Origin: Asterias rubens
Taxonomy: Eukaryota > Echinodermata > Asteroidea > Forcipulatida > Asteriidae
NCBI RefSeq assembly: GCF_902459465.1
Contig: NC_047076.1
Span: 2,617,488 to 2,681,487, forward strand
Length of the DNA stretch: 64,000 nucleotides
Reading direction: 5' to 3'
How positions within the stretch are numbered: the first letter of the stretch is position 1; the number at the start of each line of letters is the position of its first letter. Shown piece after piece: positions 11,189 to 20,950 of this stretch. A program made the translations under genes and the position numbers. The notes under the pieces are model-generated. The model saw nothing but the letters and a program-made list of their open reading frames with translations, was not told the origin of the DNA and made no database searches.

Positions 11189-14100
11189 ATGGAGGACGAC
11201 AGTCAGGAGAATACGGGGCTGTCAGCCGAGGACAAAGTGCAGGTAAGATTATAATTCAGAACGGAAATCTTCCTAATCTTGGGACAGGATTCCCAGGCAA
11301 TTCTACCCAATTCAACTTCCCCACCTCTGCCATCCCCCTACCCAAACCTCTACCCCCCTCTCTCTCTCAAAAACAGGCCCTGACCCTCCAAATAAAAGGG
11401 CTGACCCATAGTTGGCTTGATCATAGACCCTTTTTGAATATTAAACTTTGGATTCGGCATCAGGCTCCTTCCTCTCGTCTGAAGCCCTGAGCATGTATAC
11501 GCAAAGCATGCGCAATTGTCAAAACAACGGCGGGGCCAAGCCAGCTTGAGTCGAATCCAAAGCAGTGGCACATCTCGAAACATCTTGAGCTGTTGTTTTT
11601 TTTCAAACTCTTTGGTTTGTGGTTATTATAACACAAAAGGTAAACATTCCCATATGGCTAGTGTCTGGAATCCCTGTACAAAAAGGCCCACTCTTTGTGT
11701 CAATCAAGGTGTCAATATTACATGGTTTGTACTGGGTGATATTTACTTGCACTTTGTTGTTGTACCGTGTGATAACACTTGTGAACGTTTAAAACGCTGT
11801 GAGTTCTCTTGAAAACACCTTGGCCCAATTTCATAGAGCTGCTTAGCATGAAAATTTGCTTAGCATGAAATTTTTTCCTTGAAAAAAACAAACAGAATTA
11901 CCAACCAAATTTCCATTTCTTGCATATCTCTTATTACTGGTGTTCAGCTATTGCTTATCCTGAAAATCATGTGGAAATTTGTTTGGTAATCCTGTTTTTA
12001 TCAAGGCAACAATTTCATGCTAAGGAAATTTTTGTGCTTAGCAGCTCTATGAAATTAGGCACTGGATGTACTGTGTAACACATTCTTCTTGTTTAATAGT
12101 CTCAATATGCCACCTGATAAATGTTTGGATTTAATCAAAACGTCTTGAACTTCCAAAACATTACTTGAACTTGAGACTTACCAAGTCAATTTCCATTGTT
12201 ATCGTAGTTTCTAGCATGCGCACATAGACCTTATCGCAAATACTTGGTACGCATGCGTAGGGCCACTGATTTTCCGCGACTGCGGAAAACGGACGGAGTT
12301 CGCCGAATCCGCCCTTAGAAACGGAAAACGGGATTTCAGAAAATTATTTTATTTTTTTATTTTTTTTTTTCTTGACGCCAAAACTATTGAAATTGCATTC
12401 TTTATTAAGATTCTTTTTGTTAAACTAAAAAAGCATCAGAAATCAGACCATTAAAAAGTATGAGATCGTAACCGTGGATCATTCTGTTCTACTTCACACC
12501 ATCCTCCATGTTTACACACATGATGTACACACGTTGTTAACATGGTTAAGCGAAGGGCATTATTCGCGGCACGTTTTTAACATTTTTTGTTCACCCAAAT
12601 TGCATTTTCTCCCTCTCTTTTACAAACAATAATACACAAACTAGCTTACCTATGATCTATAAGAACACATACAATGTTTTTTCATTTCGGAAAGGTCTAA
12701 AATAAAACCGTAAACTGTCAACATTCTGTCGCCAAAGCGAAAACAAAATGGCTGACATTTTGTTTGTGGATGGTGAACGGTCACGTCCATAGACTTGTTC
12801 CCAAGTCTTTGATCATGCTGAAACGGCGCCCTCTTGTGGATTACACTCCTGTCATTAGCCTACAATGTGGCTGATGCAGAGAATCAACTGCAGTTTTAGA
12901 CTTGGAATCAAGTCTATCACATCATGTGCATTGATACTGCAGTCACAGTGCAACCTTTTTACCCTGACTACATGTTTTTGTTTCATCGGAACAGCAGTAT
13001 AAAAAAAAAAAAATTAAATTATTTTTTTGAAATTTGTCAGTTCAAATGAACATTTTACGAAGTCAGCAGTGCAACTTATCTCAAATTGATTTTTATAAGT
13101 GTGTCCCTGGGTATTAAACAACCTTTTATCTAATTAAAAAAACATGAAACAGAATTTTTTTGTGCCTGAAACGGAATTCATGTTTTTGCCAAACGGAATT
13201 TGCACATTTCTGAAACGGAAAATCAGTGGCCCTACATGTGCTAGGCGCTGAATGAGGTGCATGCTGGTCTGGCTAAGTTTGATCACTACTAGTTAGACCA
13301 GCATGCACCTCATTCAACAGTCAGGACAGGTAGCGCATAGGGTAACTGCTGCCACCGAAATGTTTGTGTAACACAAAGAAAAAAAGTACCCCATTGACAA
13401 TGCATGAAGCTTCAAGTCCCCCATCAGTCCCTTTACATGTTGCATGTTTGTCGTCTATGTCGCAGATTGTTACCAGTCAGGCGGTTCCATCCTCGGTCGT
13501 CATGTCCGGGATGCCCAACCAATCTGTCCAGGTCTCTTCTGTCATACAGACTAACAGCACACAGCCATCGGTTATCCAATCCACACCCATCCACACTGTC
13601 CAAGTTCAGGTGCGTTTTTTTTATTTCATATTTATCAGGGATGTGATTTTTCCGAATTTAACCGGAAATTAGTTTTGTTTAACCCCCCCCCCCCCCCAAA
13701 AAAAATAAATAAAATGAAGCAAGTTTTTCCATCAAGATCAGGGCCCAATTTCATGGCTCTGCTTACCGTAAGCACAGAATCGGCGCTTATGGAAGCAGGG
13801 AATTTTGTGCTTACGGCAAGCGTGTTTCACGGGTTAGCGGTGAATTTTGACTTCTGCGCGTGCGTACTCTGTGTTACTAGGCATTCTACGCTTACAAGTC
13901 TAGCGCATAAATTTGGCGCTTGATCGTAAGCGCAGAATTCGGCGGTAAGCAGAGCCATGAAATTGGGCCCTGATTAATTAAAGCATGAAAATAAAAGCAT
14001 GTGGATGCCCCAGATTGCAGAGTAGGTCTTTTTAAACCATAGATAAATGTTTGTAATCGGGGTTTTGTGCTTTCAAGCTTTTGCCCTCACAATTCACGCT

Positions 14101-17100
14101 TTGAATTGCGCTCACAGTTCAGGTTTTCTTTTTTTAATAGCCTATCACATCCCTGATTTGTTGATTTATTATTGTTATTTGTGTTGGTTGCCGTTACATG
14201 TCTGTGTGTTGCTGTTCATTGTAAACGTTTAAAGGGAAGGTACTAAGCTTGGGCATTACTCAAAACACATATTAACTTAAAACTGACTTGGTAACGAGCA
14301 ATGGAGAGCTGTTGATAGTATAAAACATTGTGGGAAACAACTCCCTCTGAAGTAACGTAGTTTTTGAGAAAGAGGTAATTTCTCACTAAAATATTAAAAG
14401 ACTTCTAGCTATTCCTATTTGTTTCAGCTTAATACAGTGTATATTTGCTGAGAAAAAATGTCAGTCTTTTCATAACAATGTAAAATTTAGCCACGCTGTC
14501 TTGCTGACAGCGATAGCAACCGCATCTCTGGCCACAACATTTGTGGAGCGCCTCCAACCCTCTGAAATCTGAGAAATCTCCATGCTTGAACAACATTATT
14601 CAATTTTTAGACTCCAAAGGATTTCTTTCTTAAAATAGTTTAAAAAACAGCAACAGCCGAATGCTTCTTACCAAGTCAGTTTGTATGGTAATTAATTGGT
14701 TTTTGGGGTTGAACAAAGAATTGCCTAGAGTGGGATTCGAACCAACGACCTCCGGATTAACGACCTCCGGATTAACGTGCCGGCACGTTAATCCGGAGGT
14801 TGTTGGTTCGAATCCCACTCTAGTCAATTCTTTGTTCAACCCCAAAAATCATATACAAATTTACCCAGTCAGTTTCCCTTGTGGTTTATATTGGTAATTT
14901 ATTGGTGGCGTACTTACTAATCTAAGACCCTTGCTCTAATACGGATTTAAAAAAACTTTTTTTTTTCATGTTTTTTTTTTTTGTTTTCCTTCTTTTGTTC
15001 TATTTTTTTTCTTCTTGTTTATCTTTCTTTTTAAACAAAACGGAAGCAGTACATATGTGTTTGTTATTTTTAGTTACAGCAAAATTTTAATTTAATTCTT
15101 CAGGTGACCCCAGTGCAGGACGGTGAGGAACAACAGCAGACAGTAGTTATCGACACAGAGGTTGACCGCAAAAGACGTCAGGATATTCTCTCTCGTAGAC
15201 CCTCCTACAGGTAAGCACATCTTAAAGACGCGAAACACGTCCAGCCAAGTTATTTTGATGATTCGTTCTGGGCGGTTTTTGTTAAAAGAAATCTGAATAC
15301 TGCAGGAATGCACTGTGAGCTTCAGAACTGTAATAACTTTTTCACTGCTAGAAGTGTTAGAACAGTTTAGAAATATTGTAAAATTTTTCTTTAAAGGGAA
15401 TATACATCATTGGCAATTAGTGTATTTTTCAGAAAAATGTGGCAGTTGGATTTAATTGTAATCCACCGACCTGTTTACATTTGTGTGTCTGTGACGATAG
15501 AGGAAAACAAGAGCAAGTTAATTTCTAGCAACTTGGAAGTCTTTGAATGAATTTACACCTGAGCATTTTTTTCTTCTTAAGATATTAAGGTTCCTTCTCA
15601 ACTCTTGCACCTTTTAATTACCATCTTTATACCCTTTTCTTGACAACAGAAAGATCCTAAATGACTTATCATCCACTGACGGACCAGCCGTGGCGAGAAT
15701 CGAGGAGGAGCCATCAGAGGATGAGGGCCAGAACACCATCACCCTAGCTGGGACAGCTGGACTACATGGATTCCCAACAGGTAAAACCCAACCCAAAAAC
15801 TTACTAAGCACAGAAAAATCTTGCTTAATAAAAACTGGTTCCCAGCCAAAATTCCATCAGGTTTACATTGATCCAACTGGTGCTCGCTCATTTTTTGCTT
15901 AGTAAAAGAAATTTTGCTAAGCAGTATTTTCTGCTTCGCAGCTTTATTAAATTGGGTCATGATGGACTCGGTTTACCATGTGTCTGATTTGTTGTTGTTG
16001 TTGTTGTTGTTTACAGTAATGACCACTGGGGGTGCCACCATACAGATTGCCAACCCTGTTGACATGCCCGGTCTACAGACGCTGACCATGACCAACGCAG
16101 GGACTCCGGCCGGTACCATCGTCCAGTCCATACAGGCTCAGGATGGGACGCAGCAGTTCTTTGTCCCGACAGCGTCAGGTAAAAACTTAGCTCCAGCTTT
16201 CTAATACGACTGTAGGAAATACATCTTGAAAATCCATCTGTGGTTGAGTTAGCTATGAAATATAAGGTGTGTTCGATTAGCTTCGCGTGGTCGACCCTGC
16301 GGTGCTCATTCGGGTGAGCCCCTGACAAGAGCTAATCGAAACTCACCGTTCTCGTGGTGACATTGTGGTGACGTTCCACAAGCAGGGCACATGGGGTTGG
16401 CCCGGGTGAGCCCCTGGAATGACGTCAAAGCTATTCGTACGTACCGGGGGCAGACCCATAGATACAGACCTTATAGGATAATAGTGTTGGTGCTATCCCA
16501 TCCAGTGACACTGTATGTCATGTGTTGACTGTGTTGATTTGGTCATCAAACCTAAATTTGCCACTTTCAATTGTTCTCTTAATATTGCCATTTTCAATTG
16601 TTGTTCCCCTAATTTTGCCATTTTCAATTGTTGTTCCCCTAATATTGCCATTTTCAATTGTTGTTCCCCCTAATATTGCCATTTTCAATTGTTGTTCCTC
16701 TAATTTTGCCATTTTCAATTGTTGTTCCTCTAATTTTGCCACTTTCAATTGTTGTTCCTGTAGTTTTGCCCATTTCAATTGTTGTTTCCCTAATTTTGCC
16801 ATTTTAAATTGTTGTTCCCCTAATTTTGCCATTTTAAATTGATGTTCCCCTAATTTTGCCATTTTAAATTGTTGTTTCCCTAATTTTGCCACTTTCAATT
16901 GTTGTTGCCCCCTATAGGTGATATCCAGGCGTATCAGATCCGACCAGCCACGAGTCTGCCCCAGGGTGTAGTGATGGCCAGTGCCAACCTCCAGTCATCA
17001 GGACATTTACACGTCCACGAGGAGGCTGGTAGGAAGAGGGAACTTAGGCTAATGAAAAACAGGTACTTCTTTCGCTCTTTCTTTGTTCTCGCTAAACAAA

Positions 17101-18576
17101 GCCTGCCCTGTGGAGTTCATAACCCTTTGACCTATGTACTGTATACAGGCATGAATACTTTCGGATTTGTTTCCTACAGACAAATCTCTAGAACTCTTAT
17201 CAGTAAGGCCTGAAGAGTCTAATGGAGCTAAGGCCACGTCCGAAACGTCTAGATCAGCGCGTCTACCAGTGTTGAAGAATAGGCAGACGCGCGCGATCTA
17301 GCCGTAGCTGTAGCCGAAGTCGCCGCTTCGGACACGGCCTTACACCTTGTGTACATGTATTGTCAGCCATTGTACTTGATAAAGTGTTTCTTTTTTTATC
17401 TTAATGTCCAAAATATCATGCCTGCATATAATTATTGCTCTTTGCTCAGAAACCCTGTGTGTATTTTGCTTGCCTTACCATTTGGGTCAATATTTTTCAT
17501 GATATTTGTGTCTCTGCATTTATCTGTGATTTTTTTCTATTCTCTATTTACCCGTTTTGTATTGAATGACTGAATATTGCTTATGAAATATTGGTTTTTT
17601 TTTCATGCTTGATTGATGTGTCTTTGCATTTATTTGTGATTCTCAATTCTTGATTTACTTGTTTTGTATTGAACAACTGAATATTGCTTATGAAAATTTG
17701 TTTTTCATGTTGATTGTCGTATCTTTGCATTTATTTGTGATTATCCATTCTCTATTTACGTGATGTGTATTGGAGGACTGAATATTGCTTACTGAATGAC
17801 AATTTGTTTTTCATTCACAATTGATGTTTCTTCGTATTCATTTTTGATTTGCAACTGTATTGACTGTTTTGGAAGACTACTAGTTACAGAATGAAATGAT
17901 GTTTTTCATTCACAATTGTTGTTTCTTTGCATTTATTAGTGATTTCCAATTTTATATTTACTATTTTGCATTGGAAGACCAATCATTGGTCTCATGAACA
18001 GGTATCTAATATTTGCCAATCATTCTGTCCACGTTATTATTTTTAAGCTATTGTAATTCTCCCATTCTTGTGCATTTTAATGTGTATTAATATTTGACTG
18101 CGAAAATATAATACTGCTCTCACATTTCCTTAACTATCTTCATTATTTGCATTTGAATTTTCATCAATATCATTCCTCTAATTAATTAATAAGTCTAAGT
18201 TTAAACGCAAAGTGTTCCTGTCTCAAAATGTTTTGTACTATCAAAATCTGCTGTAGGCTTAACAAGTGGTTTTTATTGCCATTAACTTTAAGAGTAATTA
18301 CCAAATGTTTCCTTTAAGTCTATTAGGCCTAATTTGTAAGATGAACTTGCTTCGGAACATACTTGAATCTATGTACAGGACGTCTTTTACAAACAATAAT
18401 TCAAGTATTTCTTTTTGTTTCCATCTTTCAGGGAGGCGGCGAAGGAATGTCGACGGAAGAAGAAGGAGTACATCAAGTGTCTTGAGAACCGAGTGGCCGT
18501 CTTAGAGAACCAAAATAAGACTCTTATTGAGGAGTTGAAATCCCTCAAGGAACTCTACTGCCACAAATCGGATTAA
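11189..18576 (+). CDS. CREB1: cAMP-response-element-binding protein, CREB1/CREM/ATF1 type (complete, 7 coding exons)
   Basis: Nuclear bZIP transcription factor that binds CREs and activates transcription after phosphorylation. Coding exons: 11189-11242, 13466-13609, 15104-15210, 15650-15780, 16017-16178, 16918-17062 and 18432-18576; all have GT-AG borders and join in phase into 295 aa. The kinase-inducible domain (about 86-125) contains ILSRRPSYRKILNDLSS, with the PKA target serine at S100 in RRPS, followed by an acidic ARIEEEPSEDEG stretch. Q/T-rich transactivation segments flank it (19-66 and about 146-235). The bZIP is C-terminal: basic region NREAAKECRRKKK (about 246-259), then a zipper with leucines at 265, 272, 279 and 286, ending YCHKSD as in vertebrate CREB. 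The start is the first ATG after an acceptor at 11154. The length is slightly below vertebrate CREB1 (about 327-341). It converges on NFX1. In an invertebrate this is probably the single CREB/CREM/ATF1 orthologue, so the symbol is by family. Confidence 0.97.
11405..11585. repeat. Family-F MITE, degraded copy
   Basis: Shares TTGGATTCGGC(A)TCAGGCTCC, the GAGAG/CGTCTGAAGCCCTGAGC core and a right arm GAATCCAAAGC with the better copy at 43796-43971. It lies immediately downstream of CREB coding exon 1 (ends 11242). Confidence 0.6.
11822..12066. repeat. Family-D palindromic MITE (GCCCAATTTCATAGAGCTGC)
   Basis: Inverted arms GCCCAATTTCATAGAGCTGC...GCAGCTCTATGAAATTAGGC enclose GCTTAGCATGAAA / TTTCATGCTAAG sub-repeats; total about 245 bp, in CREB intron 2. 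Fragments of related GCTTAG/CTAAGC elements occur near 15790-15960, 19560-19740, 23650-24010, 27785-27900, 48384-48550, 53720-53800 and 61430-61550. Confidence 0.75.
12257..13235. repeat. Transposon-like element, about 980 bp, TIR GTAGGGCCACTGATTTTCCG
   Basis: An exact 20-bp terminal inverted repeat lies at 12257-12276 and 13216-13235. Near both ends AACGGA(A) words recur. There is no long open frame, so it is non-autonomous. Located in CREB intron 2. I cannot name the superfamily. Confidence 0.7.
13249..13322. repeat. Hairpin element, CTGAATGAGGTGCATGCTGG
   Basis: Arms of about 27 bp (CTGAATGAGGTGCATGCTGG... and its complement ending CACCTCATTCAACAG) flank a loop of about 20 bp. It is 144 bp upstream of CREB coding exon 2. 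It could fold in the pre-mRNA. Confidence 0.7.
13739..13972. repeat. Family-C MITE, second copy
   Basis: CAGGGCCCAATTTCATGGCT at 13739 and its complement ending at 13972. Internal structure matches 4938-5190 in the opposite orientation. It lies 130 bp after CREB coding exon 2, behind a C-run (about 13683-13697). Confidence 0.85.
14231..14392 (-). repeat. Family-A MITE fragment, copy 3
   Basis: Partial copy recognised by ACTTGGTAACGAGCAATGG and AACTCCCTCTGAAGTAACGT. The left TIR is degraded and the half beyond the inner palindrome is missing. In CREB intron 3. Confidence 0.7.
14699..14849. repeat. Head-to-head palindrome of tRNA-like (SINE) sequence
   Basis: Near-perfect arms of about 68 bp meet at ACGTGCCGGCACGT. 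Each arm carries a B-box-like GGTTCGAATCCC plus CCTCCGGATTAACG and GAACAAAGAATTG. The left arm contains an extra 15-bp repeat of CGACCTCCGGATTAA. It reads as two inverted SINE-head fragments. It lies in CREB intron 3. Confidence 0.8.
15991..16011 (+). repeat. GTT microsatellite at a CREB splice acceptor
   Basis: About six GTT units run directly into TTTACAG, the acceptor of the exon that begins at 16017. The repeat supplies the pyrimidine tract. Confidence 0.85.
16262..16470. repeat. Family-G repeat carrying a consensus CRE (inside CREB intron 5)
   Basis: Begins GGTGTGTTCGATTAGCTTCG with GGTCGACC and GGGTGAGCCCC blocks. Shares these with 50755-50862. TGACGTCA lies at 16420-16427. Boundaries are approximate. 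Confidence 0.6.
16555..16912 (+). repeat. 30-bp minisatellite, about 12 units, abutting a CREB exon
   Basis: Unit of the type GCCATTTTCAATTGTTGTTC + CCCTAATTTT, 30-31 bp, repeated about 12 times with point changes. The last unit runs without a gap into CCCCCTATAG, the acceptor of the CREB exon starting at 16918. The reverse strand reads as an apparent KMAKLGEQQF heptad-like peptide; this is an artefact of the repeat. Confidence 0.92.
17229..17342. repeat. Family-E palindromic MITE (TAAGGCC..GTCCGAA)
   Basis: TAAGGCCACGTCCGAAAC on the left and CGGACACGGCCTTA on the right, with GTAGACGC / GCGTCTAC-type inner arms and the shared core ACCAGTGTTGAAGAATAG. The sister copy is at 36373-36506. In CREB intron 6. 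Confidence 0.82.
17508..17990 (+). repeat. Degenerate tandem repeat, about 100-110 bp x 4-5
   Basis: Units contain TCTTTGCATTTATTTGTGAT, TTTGTATTG and GACTGAATATTGCTTATGAA in the same order, starting near 17510, 17619, 17728, 17825 and 17927. Divergent copies, T-rich. In CREB intron 6. Confidence 0.75.
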
Positions 18577-19443
18577 AATCCCTAGCGCCGGTTCTTCAAT
18601 TTTTACTTTGATTTTAAGAGATTTTATTTTTTTCACGGATAGGGTGTCCACCCATTGGTTGGTCCCCCCTAGTCCTACCTTCGGTCGGTCCCTCCTACCG
18701 TCTGAAGGTTCAAAACCGTTCTGTGTGGTTTTGACTGATAGATTAACTACGCAGGCCTGTAGTTTTTGGTCTTGCGGGGAGTTTCATCTACTCGGTACAC
18801 AACACACATACAGTTCTGTGCACAGCTGTGCTTTCATACACAACTCGTACAGTCAACTGGTTTTACATGGTTAGTCAACTTGCTAGATAATGAGGGGGAC
18901 AATAGTAGGATGGCTTGAGACGTCGCCGGCTAGCAGGATGCAAAAAAAATTTCAGGATGCCATTTGGGAAAATTTAAATGCATTGGACTTGATGTACATG
19001 GAGACTGGTTTTTTAGAGATTTAATTTTATTGTGAGATAAAGTGACCACTCATCGGTCGGTCCCTCCTACTGTCTGAACGTTCAAAACCGTTCTTTGTGG
19101 TTTTGACTGATAGATTAACTACGCTGGCCTGTAGTTTGTGGTCTTTTGGGGAGTTTCATCTACTCGGTAAACAATACACACGTATACAGTTCTGTGCACA
19201 GCTGTGCTTTCATACACAACTCGTACAGTCAACTGGTTTCAAATGGTTGGTCAACTTGCTAGATATTGAGGACAGGATGGTTAGATGAGGCGTTTCCGGC
19301 CTGCAGGACGTGATAGTTTCTTGGGGATCCTATTTGGAAAATTTAAATGCATTGGACTTGATGTGCATGGAGCCAATGCGTCTTTGCTACAGTTCTTTGC
19401 CTTGGTGCACTTTAAAATCTTCCTGGCTTTGAAAATAAATAAA
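18577..19443 (+). other. CREB1: CREB 3' UTR with candidate polyadenylation signals
   Basis: Non-coding sequence after the TAA. Two overlapping AATAAA hexamers at 19434-19443 are the nearest plausible poly(A) signals. A longer 3' UTR, for instance ending near the AATAAA at about 22305, is possible. Most of this UTR is an internal tandem duplication (separate entry). Confidence 0.5.
18612..19385 (+). repeat. Tandem duplication (about 370 bp x 2) within the CREB 3' UTR
   Basis: Unit 1 (about 18612-19009) and unit 2 (about 19010-19385) share long near-identical blocks. One runs from GTTCAAAACCGTTCT (18708 and 19080) through the 'stop-like' AC-rich part. Another is AATTTAAATGCATTGGACTT (18971 and 19340). 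The offset is 372 bp at one end and 369 bp at the other, with scattered substitutions, so the duplication is not brand new. Confidence 0.85.
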
Positions 19444-20639
19444 GAAAAAAGTTTTACAAGATGAATTTATAGATTTTTATCAAGATATTGGTGTTTTGAT
19501 GGGTGCTGTTGCCGTCTTGATTTATTTATGTACAGTGGCTACACTCCCGTCGCACCAGCACTCATACCCAGTCAAATATTGCTTAACCATTTTCTGCTAA
19601 GCAGAATTTGGCAGGATACCAGTCACAAATTGTACAGGTGGCATGGTAGTCTGGCTTATAACCTTATTCTGGTAAGCAAGTTGGCGGTTAGCTACTTTTT
19701 TTTTGCTTACGTACATGTAGGTCTATGAAAATGGGCTCAGGAAATGTCTGAGACGGTTTGTGTCGAGTTGCATGTGGCTGCTGCTCGATCATGGCTTATG
19801 GGACTTGATTGTGAAAGCTTGTATCAGGGATTTGATTCTTCAGAGTTCTATCTGAATTCAGATTTTGTGTGTGTCTGCCTGGTGAAAAACAGGCGGTTAT
19901 TTTCTTTGGATGTGGAGAAGTTATGCTCTTTAAACAACCCTCTAGCCCAACGGGCGGTGCCGGGCGGGGCCCCGCTCGGCACTCTGAGCAAATAAACATG
20001 TGCTGTCCAGCACAGAATTCCCCCAGATTGCACTTAAGCAATGGTGTCTCATATTTAAACATTAATAGATTTGTTGAACCACTAGCCCTTGGTGGACTGA
20101 ATTTGATTTAGAGCACACCACTAAAATTGGTCAAGCCACAACACTGCCTCTAGCTCGGATGATACTGTTCCCAGAAGCTCATAGAAATCGATAACTTTAA
20201 ACTGACGCTGATTTTCGCTCTTAAACTTTGTGCACAGAAGACATACAGAGGTACCCAGATTATAAAGCGGAACCTATTGTGCTCTTTGCAGCGGGCTTCC
20301 AGATTTCAAATTGCTGACAGCCTGTGCTAGGTTCTGAGGTTTCCAACACCCCTCGGCCATCAATAAAACCTTTTTGCTTTACTGGAGAGCCAGTAACTAA
20401 GGGAATTTGTGTAGTTCCTGGGGTTACTCCGGCTCTTTAGGATTTTAAATTGATTGAAGTTTGGGTGGCCGCCCTGGAAGTGGGTTGTGCGACAAGCGAC
20501 TCATTTTTGTAGAGCCCATCACATTTATCCATTCCCCTTCATGCAGGGCTGGAGTTTTACTCTGGAGCACAGGCCCAAAACCAGTGATTCCAGCATTGGA
20601 CCAGGGGGCCGATTTCAAAAAGAGGTGAGATTTGATCGA

Positions 20640-20950
20640 AATGGTGGCATAGTTGGCTTGTGCGTAAAGCGCTCGCCTCTAACCAAGGTGACCCTGGTTC
20701 GATACCCAGCCAGGGCCATATGTGAGTTGAGTTGTGCGATGGTTCTCTGCTGTGAGGGTTTTCCAGATGATCCGGTTTTCCTCCCTCGGGGGAAAAATCA
20801 AACACTTTCGATCTTTGGCTGTGCTCCATGGTAATGGGTTGATGTGGCTGGCATGCCTGCTTCACAAACATGTTGTAGCCGCGTCCTTCGCAATTCAGCT
20901 CTTAGCTGAGAGTAAGAATGATGAGCCCCCCAAATTATTATTATTTTTAT
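20640..20950 (+). repeat. tRNA-derived SINE (B box GGTTCGATACCC)
   Basis: A tRNA-like head holds an A-box-like TGGCATAGTTGGC and a B-box GGTTCGATACCC. Then comes a body with TTCCTCCCTCGGGGGAAAAA and a 3' tail ending in TTATTATT. An organisation of this kind is common in marine invertebrate SINEs. It is not a functional tRNA gene. Confidence 0.75.

Noticed and set aside
16518..16898. Minus-strand frame with periodic KMAKLGEQQF-like peptide
   Set aside because: It is the translation of the 30-bp minisatellite; unit length divisible by three keeps the frame open.
20454..20871. Overlapping open frames of more than 100 codons on both strands
   Set aside because: They cover the SINE at 20640-20950 and show no conserved protein motif.
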